Shown here piece by piece: positions 1 to 11,850 of a stretch of DNA of 64,000 nt. Positions within the stretch are counted from its first letter, which is position 1; each line of letters begins with the position of its first letter. The notes beneath the pieces were generated by a model, which did not search any database, was not told where the DNA came from, and was given only the letters and a program-made list of their open reading frames with translations. Position numbers and translations under genes: made by a program. This stretch comes from Cherax quadricarinatus (Eukaryota; Arthropoda; Malacostraca; Decapoda; Parastacidae): contig NC_091369.1 of the NCBI RefSeq assembly GCF_038502225.1, positions 17,763,843 through 17,827,842 of the forward strand, read 5' to 3'.

Positions 1-260
1 TTGTTTTCACTGTTTCACATAACATGTCTGTCTAATCTGTCTGTCTAGCTTTCTGCCTATCTAGCTCTCTGTCCAGCTGTCTTTCTAGCTCTGTCTATCT
101 GTTCAGCTCTCTGTTTAGATCTCTGTCTGTCTAGCTCTGTCTAGATCTCTGTCTGTCTAGTGCTATGTATCTGTGTCTGTCTAGCTCTATGTATCTGTGT
201 CTGTCTAGCTCTCTGTGTGTCTGTCTTTCTGTCTGACTGTGTGTTTGTCTGCTTGTCTCT
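1..260. repeat. CTGT/CTAG-rich simple repeat
   Basis: Imperfect tandem tetra- to hexanucleotide repeats of the type CTGTCTAGCT run across this stretch. The short open frame through them (from about 160) reads as low-complexity Cys/Leu/Val and is not a credible gene. Confidence 0.85.
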
Positions 261-394
261 CTTGTCTCAGAGAGTTTCTCATGAACCAACTGGTATTACA
301 AACAATCACTATCTACAAGCACAGTATAGCAATTTGTCTGAATTTTGGGGGCTATCCTAGGTAATTTACACTGTATAATAGTATTTACATATGT

Positions 395-590
395 GTTCCT
401 GTGAGATAGAGACAGAGACAAAGAGATAGACAGAGATACAGACAGACAGATGGAGATAGAGACAGCCAATCAACCAGGCAGCTGGCCAGGTGGCCAGCCA
501 GGCCAGCCATTGGCCATCCAGGTGGCCAACCAGGAGGCCAGCCAGCCACTGGCCAACCAGGTGGCCAGCCAGCCGCCAGCCTGCCAGAAT
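395..590. repeat. GACA/GATA microsatellite followed by GGCCA/CCAGC-rich repeat
   Basis: Positions 395-462 are GAGATAGACAGA-type repeats, the reverse-complement composition of the array at 1-260. Positions 466-590 are imperfect repeats built from GGCCAGCCAGCC and CTGGCCAACCAGGTGG. The open frame here is a by-product of the repeat. Confidence 0.8.
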
Positions 591-1151
591 TGCAGTTCCA
601 GAATTGTTTCTTTTTACTTAGGGCATAGGCTATAGGACATTCTGGCAGGATGACACTTTCCTCTTGAAAAGGAAGTGTTAATACGACATGACATCAGAGA
701 ATCCTTGGTGTTTGCCGCACTGTTTGCTCTAGCTGGCGCTCAGTTGAATAGATGCTCCCACAAGTTACTAAGTTGTCCCAGATTTTTTAATAGTGCACAC
801 ACTGAGGGTTAAGACCCATTCTATGCTGACCAGGCATCTTAGGCCAGTCATGCTAAATTTGGAGACAGCAAAAATAAAACGTAGATCTATATTTGGAGCT
901 CTAGCGGTAAGAACATATATCTATGTTTGGACAGTTAACACGTTAATGTGACTATAAATTCCTTTTTTCTGTCCTAAAAGATATTTGAGCTTATTGTTCA
1001 TCTATTTTGGGTCATTTCTATTCAATCTAATTTCTTTATATATGATAAATGTTCTGTGGGCAGCATGTATTGTGTTAAGAAAGCTGTCATACTGATAGCT
1101 CTCTTTGTTACCCCAGTCCACAAATGTTCCCTAAGCCCATTGTAATCTGGA
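591..1151. other. unassigned sequence
   Basis: No gene, RNA or recognisable repeat was identified. Composition is AT-rich without long open frames. Confidence 0.5.
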
Positions 1152-1189
1152 AATTTAAACACTTAAGCAGTATAATGTGATCCTTTATT

Positions 1190-1226
1190 GACAACATTTT
1201 GCCCACGCAGTGGGCTTTATCAGGTC
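1190..1226 (-). ncRNA. hammerhead-like motif, PLE P1 left end
   Basis: Read on the minus strand: GAC, then CTGATAA, A, stem II GCCCAC/GTGGGC with loop TGC, AAAA in place of GAAA, TGTT, then GTC. The outer GAC/GTC pairs as stem I in the correct hammerhead register. G8 is A and G12 is A, so this copy is probably catalytically decayed. Confidence 0.55.
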
Positions 1227-1284
1227 ACAAACAGGTCTACCTGGGTGAAACATACATGAGTATTTGTAGGATGAGAATGTTGGG

Positions 1285-1424
1285 TCAGGTGGAGAATGCT
1301 GCATGTGACAATCTTCCAAGTAGGGTGATAGAGTCTAGAACCTTGGATAGCTTTAAAGAGAGATTGGATAAGTATATGAGTAGACCTTCTGCAGTGTTCC
1401 TTGATTCCTATGTTCTTATGTGGG
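1285..1424 (+). mobile_element. LINE-A 3' fragment inside the PLE 3' region
   Basis: This matches the last part of LINE-A ORF2 and its 3' UTR (compare 45600-45886), ending in the TTCTTATG octamer. It lies antisense in the PLE. The same fragment sits at the same place in PLE P2 (about 25900-26010), so it was inserted before the two PLE copies diverged. The PLE reading frame stops at a TAA formed inside this antisense octamer, right after '...LLHRYPT'. Confidence 0.7.
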
Positions 1425-1429
1425 ATAGC

Positions 1430-1834
1430 GATGAAGAAGTTTCTTGGCAAGGGGTTCAGCTATGTTATAGAAGCCGTTGTTCTGGTTGAAGTTGTTGGAT
1501 GTACAGATAAGTGATGATTCCAGGATTCTTCAATATTAAGTGTTGTGTTCTCTGGTGATAAGTCTTATGTTTCTGTAGTTGATTAAATGGTTGTGTGAAT
1601 TTCGGTGTTGAGCACAGGCATTCCTTAGCTCATCAGATCTGCCTGCGTACTGGTGTTCTGAAATATGTTTGGAGGTCTCTGGATGCTTCGCCGACATAAA
1701 ATTTGCTGCAGTCATTACAAGGGATTGTGTATACCCCTGCAGAGGATTGAAGCTTGACCTGTCTATTACTGGTAATGTCCTTGATGGTGGTGGATGTAGA
1801 GGTAGATACTTGGAATGAGGTTTTGGAATAGGAA
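1430..1834 (-). pseudogene. PLE GIY-YIG endonuclease, C-terminal part (broken)
   Basis: Minus-strand translation gives 'GVYTIPCNDCSKFYVGEAS' (about 1742-1683), the GIY-YIG core with its Cys-rich segment. A frameshift then leads to 'ISEHQYAGRSDELRNACAQH' and finally 'NGFYNIAEPLAKKLLHRYPT', the usual PLE C-terminus. In PLEs this domain nicks target DNA to prime reverse transcription. Upstream coding resumes across LINE-A at 11851. Frameshifts show it is inactive. Confidence 0.8.
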
Positions 1835-2087
1835 AAAGATGCAGAAGAAAAAACATATAACTGTATTTTATACTAACAGTTGAAGTGCAAGAAATAAGAT
1901 TAATGAATTACGTTTGGTAGCATGTGCTGAAAACTTTGACGTCATTGCAATAACTGAAATATGGTATGATTTTAAAGAGTCAGGATATGATTTCTGAGTG
2001 AAATATTCAAGGGTTTAAGTTGTTCCATGTGGATAGATATAATGGGAAGGGGGGAGGAGTTGCATTATATGTACAAGAAAATATAAA

Positions 2088-3222
2088 TTGTTGCATCAAA
2101 ACAGGTATAAAAGTAGATTAGTAACAGAATCTGTTTGGGCAGAGTTTGTAGAAGATCAAGAAAAACTAATTCTAGGTGTAATATACCGACCTCCAGGCTT
2201 GGATCACAATAGAGGGAGACTTCTTTGGGACGAAATTGTTAGGGCTTCCAGACACAATAATGTAGTGATAGTAGGGGATTTTAACTTTAGTCACACTGAC
2301 TGGACTTCTTTAACCGGTAATCTGGAGTCCAGTGACTTTTGTGTTCTCTATTTAATAATTATTTTTTGTCAGTCTTTACTCAAGATGTTAATGAGATTCC
2401 AGAAATTAACAATTATTCATTTCCTGAAGAATTCAAATTAACGAATATTACTGTCACGAGGGACATGGTTATCAAACAGATAGATAAATTGAAACAAAAT
2501 AAGTCCCTGGGACCCAATGAATTGTTTTCCAAGGTACTTAAAGAATGCAAGATGGAACTTAGTCAGCCATTAACGAGCGTGTTTAATGCTTCCATCTTAA
2601 CAGGTGTTGTGCCAGAGATGTGGAAGATCAATCAATCAATCAATCAAGATAGCTAATTTAGTTCCTATATTCAAATCAGGGATAGGTCCATTCCATCAAA
2701 TTACCGTCCAGTCAGCCTGATGTCTATAGTAGGCAAATTGTTAGAATCAATTATAGCTGATATTATTAGAAGTCATCTTGAAGAGCTTAATTTGATTAAT
2801 GAATCTCAGCATGGGTTTATGAAAGGTCGTTCCTGCCTGACAAACTTGCTGACGTTCTTCTATAAAACATTTGAGGCAGTGGACAGTAATAAAGAATACG
2901 ATATTATTAATTTGGATTTCAGTAAAGCCTTCGATAGAGTACCTCACAGGAGACTCTTAAGAAAGGTGGCAGCTCATGGTATAGGAGGAAAAGTTCTAGG
3001 ATGGATAGAGGCATGTCTTACCAATAGAAAGCAGAGAGTTTTCATTAATGGGGTCAAATCTGAATGGGGATTAGTCACCGGTGGCGTTCCACAGGGAACA
3101 GTTATAGTCCCTCTTTTGTTCGTAATTTACATTAATGACTTTGATGAAGGAATTATAAGTGACATAAACAAATTTGCTAATGATACAAATATAAGCCATA
3201 TGATTCATTCTGAGGAGGATAC
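2088..3222 (+). pseudogene. LINE-A ORF2 endonuclease-RT fragment
   Basis: The endonuclease part includes 'LILGVIYRPPGLDHNRG' and 'VGDFNFSHTDW'. After a deletion the RT follows: 'YRPVSLMSIVGKLLESIIA', 'DFSKAFDRVPH' (motif A) and 'GVPQGTVIVPLL' (motif B). A TCAA microexpansion at about 2630-2648 adds a frameshift. Motif C reads KFAND instead of FADD, so the catalytic Asp pair is damaged. It ends at the LINE-B insertion. Confidence 0.85.
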
Positions 3223-3952
3223 CCCTCTTCCAGGGGGGCTCCTCAGTGTGGTGAAGAGGCTCTTGGTCTGAGGAATTAGACCTGTTGGTCTCCTTACTCA
3301 GACCAAACCTAATTACCCCCCAATTCCCCCTTCCCTATCCCATCCTCCCCATCCTCTTTTTTCCTTTCCTCCTCCTCCTCCTCCCCACCCCTCCCTTTTG
3401 CCATTCCTCTTTTTGGCCTTTGGGATTTTTCCCACAGGCGCGCTAGTTCCTAGGTAGGGGAGAGGGTACCGGGGTCCATCCCATTCCGTTGAGGTTCTTG
3501 GCGGTGGCATAGTTTGCCGTGGAATCTGGATCGCCTGGGGATGCCCCGATCCCTCTCCGGTATCCCGGAGGGTAGCTTTGGGTGTCTTTCGGGCGACGGG
3601 TGTATCTCTGGAAGCCACCTTTCAGATTCTGGGGGTGGTGGCCGAGGAGGTATGCTTTGTGGCGGATATCCGGCCGCCCTCTCTTTTGTCCACTGAGGTA
3701 GCTTGGCAGATGTGAGGTTGCTATCCCGGATTGCTGGTTTACTGGCATGAAGGGTAGGGTATGGCACGGGTTCCATGCTGCATCTGCGCTACTTGCGGTG
3801 CTGAGGTCCTTTTGGGCGTGGAGGGAGATTTCTGGAACTTTCATTCCTCCTAGGAACTATCCCTTCCCGGTCCCCCCTTTTTTCATTCTTTTTTTTATTT
3901 TTATTTTTTCTTTTTTTTTTCTTAAAAACAAAAAGAAAGAAGTAACCTAACC

Positions 3953-5916
3953 ATGGAGTTCCCAATCCATGACCCCCACTACCCCCAGGCTCCTCCTTGT
4001 TACCGCACCCCGTTCTGACCTCGCCTCATCTTTTGACCACTCTTCGGACACTCCTAAGGCCCCTGTACCTCTTGCTGGTGCTGTTTCGTCACCCGCTTCA
4101 GGTGCCGGGGTTTCGACTGACTAATTCGGTTTGTCTGACTTCCGCACTTCTTTGACTATGTTTCCGGCCTCTCCCTCTACGGTGCGGTAATTTTCGAATC
4201 GCCAGCCCGTCCCACTTCTAAATGCCAATGACAATCTCCTTATGATGTACTTCGTTACCTTCCCATTCTACTCGGAAAAGACCGACACGTCATGCACTCC
4301 CTCTCCACACTCAGTTTTGGACCATACAATGGGCTAAATTCTTTACTTTAAGACCAACTTCTTCTACTGCCTATCTTTCCGACCATAGTGTTGGCAAAGC
4401 ACTCCTACGCCATGTTGGTAGAGATATTTCCTTTCATGCTCTTAAGAGTGGTACGCTCATCATCAGAGTCCAGAATGCTACCCAAGCTCATGATCTTTCT
4501 CTTCTTTCGCATATCGATACTATTCCTATCATTATCGAAAAACATCATTCCCTCAATTCTTGTAGTGGTACTGTCATTCTGCCCCATACCATAGTCCAAC
4601 AGAATTTCCAGATGTGTGGCAATGACATTCTCGAACAGCTGGAACTCCAAGATCTCCCAATTCTCAAGGTAGACACTTATGTTCTTCCTGCCCGCGGGCG
4701 GAGATGATACTCTTGCAATGTGGCTCATTTAACTTTTGATAGCTGTGAACTCCCATCTTCTGTTTATGTAGCAGGACATGGGTTACAAGTTCGAAAGGTG
4801 AAATCTACACCACAACAGTGTAGAAATTGCTGGTGATTTGGCCACCCAGCGAAATATTACAGAGCTATAGCCGATGCCCAGTCTGTGATGCTGATGATCA
4901 TTCTAATACATCTTGCAGTCGGCCTCCCTCTTGCCTTAATTGTCATGAGGCTCACCCTTCGTACTCTCGCCGTTGCCAGGTCTACTGAAATGAGTGGGAA
5001 ATTCGTTGCCTCAAAGAAGCAGAAGGTCTCCCTTATGCTATGGCAGTTTCTCATCTCCTCCTCCAAGGGAGACTACCAAGTGTTTCTTATTCTTGTGTTT
5101 CAAAACGTCCCCCCACTACTTTTGGGGTCCCATCTTCTGCAGCCTCCTCTGTGGTTTCCAGTCCCATAGTCACTCCTGTATCTAATTCTTTTGCAGTCCT
5201 GGGCTCAGACATCCCTACTTCAACACCTCAGTCTGTTTTCACTTCTTCGTGTTCTCCCTCACAAACCCCAGTATCGACAAGACCTCGTATGACACCTCCT
5301 CCCAATCGTCCCTCTACTTCTCAGAAGTCCAAAAAATCTCCTTTAACCCCTCCTTCCCTTCATCCACCTCCACATTTTACCTTCCCGGTCTCTGTACCTG
5401 GGTCTTACCCTTTCACTGGCTCTGTTACAAGTGTGGAGGTTCATCCTCCTCCTCGTACTGTGCCTTCCTCCCCTGTTCCCTCCCAAGTTTCTTCCTCTTC
5501 TGTCACCTCCCAGGTTTCTGCCTCTTCTGTCACCTCCCAGGTTTCTGCCTCTTCTGTCACCTCCCAGGTTTCTGCCTCTTCTGTCCCCTCCCACACTTCT
5601 CCAGTTTCCTCCACCCTTTCACCCCCCACCCTACCTTGGTACAGTCCATTACAGTTCCAATCTTTACTCAAACTCCTTCTCCTTCCATCTCTAATATTGT
5701 CTCCCATACAACGTCTCTGAACTCCGAAACAGTTGAACCAATCTCTGAATATATTGCAGAGACCAAACCATCGATGGACACTGATCCACCCTCTGTTCCT
5801 TCTCTTTCCTCTTCTCCATCCGCGCAACTTCTTTCTTCACAGAGCACCGTTCCTTTGCTACTTGAATGTTTTCCGCTGCCACCACATGTGGACTTTTCTA
5901 ACCCCTTTAGTCCATA
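3953..5916 (+). pseudogene. LINE-B ORF1, gag-like nucleic-acid-binding protein (broken)
   Basis: The likely start is the ATG at 3953 ('MEFPIHDPHYPQAPPCY'). At about 4815-4990 a CCHC cluster is readable across a frameshift: 'CRNCW.FGHPAKY', then 'CPVCDADDHSNTSC', then 'CLNCHEAHPSYSRRC'. This is the typical triple zinc-knuckle of Jockey/I-type gag proteins, which package element RNA. A Ser/Pro/Thr-rich tail follows (about 5040-5720), with four near-identical 36-bp repeats at about 5490-5600. Multiple in-frame stops show it is a pseudogene. Confidence 0.75.
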
Positions 5917-5961
5917 AGTACCCTTACCTGCGGATTTCTAGTATTTTTATCGTTGCCAATC

Positions 5962-8900
5962 ATGGCCTATTTACAGTGGAATATACCCTGCCTCAGGTAA
6001 TCAGGGTGAGCTGCAGACATTGCTATCCCGGGTTTCCCATGTTGGTGTTTGCTTACAAGAAACAAAATTACACTCTGCTGTTATCTATCCCATCTCAGGC
6101 TATAATTTGTTGTATTCTTCGGATCCTTCTCCTGATAGCACCTTTAATGAAAGTGCCCTTCTTCTACGCACTGATATTCTGTACCATCAGCTATTTGTTC
6201 GTACTTCGCTGCATTACACAGCATCCTGTATCCACCTGCATAGGTGGTATACACTCTGCTCTTTGTATCTCTCTCCTTCTCGAGCATTATCTATTCCGGA
6301 TATTGTCTTTCTTGTTTTGTCATTTCCGCCACCTCTTCTGTTAGTTGGCGATCTTAATGCCCATCATTTCCTCTGGGGGATCTCACTGTGATTCCCGTGA
6401 CATTCAATTAGAGGCTTTTCTTGCTTCCCACCCCATCCATGTTTTAAATACAAGTACTCACACCCATTTTGATCCTCGTGCTCATACTCTCTCTTGCATC
6501 GATCTCTCAGTCTGCTCTTCCTCCGCCGCACTCGACTTCACCTGGTCTGTTCTCCCGGATTTACGTGACAGCGATCATTTTCCAATCATTCTTACTTCCC
6601 CTTCATGTTCACCACCTCTTCATAACCCACGCTGGCAATTTGTTCAGGCAACAACTCACAACTGTTTTAAGTGAGGTTCCTTCTTTGTCCTCCATTGATG
6701 AGCTTTTACACCTCTTCTCATCCCCAGTTTTAACCACAGCTTCTCATTCTATACCCGAAACCTCGGGCAGGCATTCTCAGAAATGTGTGCCTTGGTGGTC
6801 TCATGCTTGTGCTCGTGCACTACGTTTGAAACACACTGCGTGGGGAAGGTACCAGTACAATAGAATCACTGAGAGACTTCTTGATTTTAAGCAGAAGCAT
6901 GCGATCGCTCGCCATGTCATCCATGACGCTAAACTCACTTGCTGGTGAGATTATGTCTCCACCATCACCTCTGCTTCCTCTATGAGTGCAGTCTGGAAAA
7001 AAGTACGGAATCTGAGTGGTAAATATTCTCCTGGCCCGGCTCCTGTTCTGCGGGTTGCCGGTGTTAATATAGCAAACCCTCTAGATGTTGCCAATGAAAT
7101 TGACAATCATCTGGTCCGTATATCTCTGGGGCTCCATCTCTGCCCCTCGTTTCTTTCCTCAAAGTCTGCCAGAGAGTTAGCACCCTTGGACTTTTCTTCT
7201 CTCAGAGAAGAACATTATAATGTGCCTTTTACACTTCAGGAACTGGAGGCAACACTCTCAGTTTGCCGATCATCGACAGCTGGGCCCGACGGCATTCATA
7301 TTCGAATGTCACAACATTTGCATCAGTCAACATTTGCATCAGTTCTTCCCCAGCTGTGGAAATCTGCCATTTTTCTCCCTTTCCGCAAACCGGGTACTAC
7401 GGGACGTGAAGCCTCCCACTATCGTCCCATCGCTCTTACCAGTGCAGTTTGCAAAGTGATGGAACATCTGGTAAATAGACATTTAATGTGGTATTTAGAG
7501 ACACACAACAGTCTCTCCACTCGTCAATATGGCTTTCGTAAGGGCCGTTCTACCATAGACCTCTTACTATGCTTGGATACGAATGTTCGTAATGCCTTTG
7601 CGAATAACCACTCAGTTATTGCCATATTTTTTACCTTGAGAAGGCATATGACAGAACTTGGAGGTATAATATTTTGACCCAAACCCACTCCTTAGGCCTC
7701 CGAGGCAATCTACCATCTTTCCTTAAGAACTTTTTAACTGACAGACATTTCCATGTTCGAATCAATAATATGCTCTCCTCGGACTTTGTCCAAGCTGAAG
7801 GTGTCCCTCAGGGATGTGTTCTGAGCACAACACTTTTTCTCCTTGCCATAAATGATTTGGCCTCTTGTTCTTCCATCCAATATTTGGTCATCACTCTATG
7901 TAGATGACTTCGCTATTGCTTGTGCAGGCGCTGACTGTCACCTCATTACAGTTTCTCTCCAGCATGCGGTCGACTGTGTTTCCAATTGGGCCACCACGCA
8001 TGGGTTTAAATTTTCCAGTACCAAAACTCACCAAATTACTTTCACTAGACGCTCTGTCATCTCCGATCATCCTTTGTACCTCTGTGGCTCCTGTATCCCT
8101 GAACGTGATACAGTCAGGTTTCTAGGCTTTCTCTTTGACCGTAGGTTATCCTGGAAACCCCACATTACCTCTCTAAAGGCAACTTGTCACAGCCGGCTGA
8201 ACCTTCTTCAAACCCTTGTTCATCTTTCATGGGGAGCTGATCGTCAAACTCTCCTTCGTCTACATTCAGCCCTCATTTTATTGAAACTCGATTATGGTGA
8301 CCAGATCTATTCAGCGGCCTCTCCTGCTACTCTCTCTAGCCTTAACCCCCATCCATCACCAAGGATTACGTTTATGCCTTGGTGCTTTTCGCTCTTACCC
8401 TGTTGAGAGCCTCTTTGCAGAAGCAAATGTTCCAGCCTTGTCTGATCGCCGTGATGCCCATTGCCTTCGCTACTATGTGCGCTCTCACGATCTCCGCAAT
8501 CCTTTCATTTATAGAATGGTCACTGATATTAGTAGACATTCTTTATTTGTTCGTCGCCCTTGTTTGCTCCGTCTCTTCTCTTCTCGCCTATATTCGCTAT
8601 TGTCTTCTCTTCAGTTACCGCCTTTATATGTTCATGTAGCATCTCACTTTTCCCTACCCCCTATGAAGTTCCAGCTGTTCGGGTCTGTTCTTTCTCACTC
8701 CCTTGCTCGAAAGCCCAACTGCCTACATTGGCTTCCCGCCCTCTTTTTCTTGACCACTTCTACTCTCGTCCTCTTGCTATCACCGTATACACAGATGGCT
8801 CTAAATCTTCTGACGGCGTCGGATTCGCAGTAGTTTTTCCCGACAGTGTCGTGCGAGGGCATTTACTATCTTCGGCTAGTGTTTTTACTGCTGAATTTTA

Positions 8901-9597
8901 TGCCATTCTTGCAGCACTTATTCATATCATGTCATCATTTATGGTTGTCTCAGACTCCCTTAGTGCTCTACAGGCTATACGGAAATTTGATACACCTCGC
9001 CCCCTAGTTCTCCGTATCCAACTTTGGCTATGCCGTATCTCTACCAAGCATAAAGATATTGTTTTTTGTTGGGTCCCTGGTCATGTTGACGTACAGGGCA
9101 ATGAACAGGCAGACACTGCTGCGCGGTCAGCAGTACATGACCTACCAATTTCATATAGAGGTGTTCCATTTCTGGACTATTTTGCTGTAATAGCTACTCG
9201 CCTTCACACCCATTGGCAACAAAGTTTGTCAACTCTACTCGGTAACAAACTTCATTCTATTAAGCCGAACATAGGTTACTGGCCATCTTCTTGTCGTCAG
9301 TGCTGAGGTTGGGAGACTACTCTCTCCCACCTTCGCATTGGCCTCGCTAGTCTTACTCATGGGTATCTCATGGAGAGGCACCCTGTTCCTCTCTCTGAGA
9401 CGTGTCAAGTTCCAGTATCGATTAGCCACATTCTGTTAGACTGCCCTCTCTGTCAACGAGCACGTAGAATTTACCTCCAACGTCATCTCTGCTCTGCTAC
9501 TCTCTCTTTACCTTCCCTTCTTGCTGATGGACCCTCCTTTAATCCTGACTCTCTCATTGACTTCTTAACAACGACTGATTTACTCCACAAACTCTGA
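5962..9597 (+). pseudogene. LINE-B ORF2: APE endonuclease, reverse transcriptase, RNase H (broken)
   Basis: The start 'MAYLQWNI' is followed by endonuclease motifs 'QETKL', 'GDLNAHH' and 'SDHFPI'. RT has 'YRPIALTSAVCKVMEHLV', 'YGFRKGRSTIDLL', 'GVPQGCVLSTTLF' and motif C 'YVDDFA'. Motif A is shifted out of frame at about 7630, where one base is missing before the expected FDLEKAYD. RNase H shows 'YTDGSKSSDG', 'TAEFYAI', 'SDSLSAL' and 'GNEQADTAA', the four acidic positions of the family. A C-terminal 'CQVPVSISHILLDC' looks like the zinc motif of I/Jockey elements. At least four frameshifts and a stop at about 9303 disable it. Confidence 0.85.
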
Positions 9598-9704
9598 TGA
9601 TACCTTTTACACTCCCCTCAGCCTTTTCTACCTCAATCTCTTGCTGCCCTCTACCCTTTCACCATCCACTGCCCCGCTGTTCTCCGTAACCTATTACTCA
9701 TCCA

Positions 9705-10151
9705 TCTAAGGCCAAGACAGCGGTGCCTAAGTGTGCGGGATAAGGCTAACAGATTATTGGAATTTATTTAAAGAAGTGTAAGTAACAGAAGTCCAAAAGT
9801 TATTTTACAGCTCTGTTCATCACTAGTGAGGCCTCATATGGATTATGCCACTCAGTTTTGGTCCCCTTGTTACAGAATAGATATAGACTCATTGGAGAAC
9901 ACACAAAGAAAAATTACTAAAATGATTTACTGAATAAGGAATCTCCCATATGACAATAGACTTATGGCCTTGAATCTCCACTCTCTGGAGAGACGTCAAA
10001 TGAGGGGAGATATCGTCCAAGTGTATAAGTGGATGATGTGCATAAACAGAGGTGATATTAATAAAGTACTGAGGGTGTTGAACCAGGAAAGAACCAGAAA
10101 TATTGGATTTAAGTTCGATAAATTTAGATTTAGAAAGGACATAGGCAAGTA
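9705..10151 (+). pseudogene. LINE-A copy 1, RT C-terminal segment
   Basis: LINE-A resumes here after LINE-B. Recognisable pieces are 'VRPHMDYATQFWSP', 'LHSLERRQMRGDIVQVYKW' and 'FRFRKDIGK', colinear with 45150-45590. It stops exactly at the TA where the TIR element begins. Confidence 0.8.
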
Positions 10152-11591
10152 CAGCAGGACCCCACTTCAATGGCAGATTAGGTACCAGGCTACCGCCATA
10201 AAGTGGAACACCTCTTTTTTCCACTTATAAATGCATACAAATACTAGATAACAAGTTTATACTAACATATATTAAGTTAGTATGTTTATTCAGATATACA
10301 CAAATGCAGTTACATAGATTATCATACATAGCAGCATGTGTGTAAAGTACCTAGGACAACCCAAAAAAGTCAGACAGTGTGACTTATTTCCATTGGGGTT
10401 AGCAGTAGAACTAGACATTAAAAAATAATAAAAGAAGTAAAATACACATATATTACACTCATTACTTACCTTAAAATATTTGTAGTCTTAATCTAGGGTG
10501 AGACAAGTAGTATTTATTGTAAGAAATCAAGTGTGGTATGTATGGTAGCCAGCCGGACTACCATACCAGGCTACCCCATTCACACATATTATTCTATAAC
10601 ATTTAAGCATCCCAGAGCTATAAAATGCATAGACAGTTCACTCATTACTTACCTTAAAATATTTGTAGTCTTAATGTAGGGTCAGAGGTGAATAAACAAG
10701 ATAAAACAAATAAATGAGAGAGAGAGAGAGAGAGAATGAGTACATGAGAGAGGACACTCTTGGAGTTATGTAAACAAACCAGGCAAAAGTGAGTTATGTA
10801 AACAAACAAAGTGTACACATCTGGTTTCTGTACAAGTTACATTGTGTACAAGTTGTCTCTACGTTGTTACGGTAGAATAAATAAAGAGGAACACTCCCAT
10901 TTTCATGTAACACCATTTTTTTAGAAGAAATGACACTCTGGGTGAAGGCATACTAAAGGAATAATTTTCTACAGTTACCCCCAGTAACACATTTTCTCTT
11001 ATGTTGGACTAGAGAAAGCATTATTCTTGCCGTCACTGGTACAAGTTATCTGGCTCCCACATCACATATTTATGTTTATTTATTCTACTGTGGAGTGTAT
11101 TTTTCATCTTTATATGTTATGTATCATGTTTATTATATAATTTTGAAAAAATATCATAGATGGATTAATGAAAATGTGTATATTAACATAATATACGACA
11201 TTCACTGAGACTCGGTGATTATTATTGAGTATTATTATCATTACTAATATGGCATCTCGAGACATAAGACACACTTACTGATTTTAATGTGTACCTGTGT
11301 GCCAGCAGTGTAAGTTTATTTAGGTACAGGTATACATAAGTATAATTATCAGAGTATATATAAAATATGAAATAACTTTTAAAAACACTTGAAATTTTGG
11401 AGTTTCCAGAAACCTTGGAGAGATGTGGTGCTTACGGAGCTCATGGAGAATGTAAACAAACAGGGTAGGGTGTCGTGGCCGTATTAGAAAGTCAGGTGGG
11501 GGGAGCCATATAGAGAGTTTAGGTCATAATTTGAAATGACCATATTAGTGGAACGCCGTAAAGCGAAACGCCGTAAAGCGGGGCCCTACTG
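10152..11591. mobile_element. pogo/Tigger-like TIR element (non-autonomous, 1.44 kb)
   Basis: The left end is CAGCAGGACCCCACTT and the right end, reverse complemented, is CAGTAGGGCCCCGCTTTACG: imperfect terminal inverted repeats of the Tigger type. A TA stands on both sides (10150-10151 and 11592-11593). Removing the element and one TA restores the LINE-A sequence AAGTACTGG, so the TA duplication is directly demonstrated. No transposase frame is visible. A block of about 45 bp occurs twice inside (about 10460 and 10638), and a short (GA)n lies at about 10708-10735. Confidence 0.85.
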
Positions 11592-11843
11592 TACTGGTTT
11601 TCAAACAGTGGTGGATGTGTGGAATGGTCTTCCGAGTAGGGTGATCAAGGCTAGGACCTTCGGTAGCTTTAAAAAGAGATTGGATAAATATATGAGTGGG
11701 AAGGGCTGGGTTTGATTGGTGTCATGGGTATGGGAGTTAATTCTTGGGTAGTTTTGGGTAGGGGTGGTTTTGATAAGGATTTGCCTTGTATGGGTCGGTA
11801 GGCCTTCTGCAGTGTTCCTCCATTCTTATGTTCTTATATTCTT
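11592..11843 (+). mobile_element. LINE-A copy 1, ORF2 end and 3' tail
   Basis: This segment continues LINE-A with the C-terminal coding end, the 3' UTR and an octamer-like tail (ATTCTTATGTTCTTATATTC). It abuts PLE sequence at 11844. Confidence 0.8.
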
Positions 11844-11850
11844 AAAGATG

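Larger units (their letters stand above)
3223..9704 (+). mobile_element. LINE-B, I-group non-LTR retrotransposon with RNase H, inserted in LINE-A
   Basis: This element of about 6.5 kb has a GC-rich 5' region (3223-3950), a gag-like ORF1 with zinc knuckles, and an ORF2 with endonuclease, RT, RNase H and a terminal Cys/His motif. The C-terminal RNase H points to the I/Nimb-type group rather than CR1. LINE-A sequence stops at 'IHSEED' on the left and resumes at an 'LKPRQ'-equivalent on the right. About 70-80 codons of LINE-A are missing at the junction, so insertion was accompanied or followed by a deletion. No clear target duplication is visible. All ORFs carry stops and frameshifts. Confidence 0.8.
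1842..11843 (+). mobile_element. LINE-A copy 1 (CR1-like), itself interrupted twice
   Basis: CR1-type LINE segments lie at 1842-3222 (endonuclease and first part of RT), about 9705-10151 (RT C-terminal region) and 11592-11843 (ORF2 end, 3' UTR and TTCTTATG-type tail). LINE-B and a TIR element occupy the gaps. The 7-bp word AAAGATG stands at 1835-1841 and 11844-11850 and is a plausible target duplication. The element is 5' truncated and lacks the segment between GDFN...NLESSDF and FNNYFLSVF (internal deletion near 2338). CR1 elements end in short octamer repeats, as seen here. Confidence 0.8.

Noticed and set aside
3313..3844. Pro/Arg-rich minus-strand frames
   Set aside because: They lie antisense in the GC-rich 5' region of LINE-B, with no conserved features.
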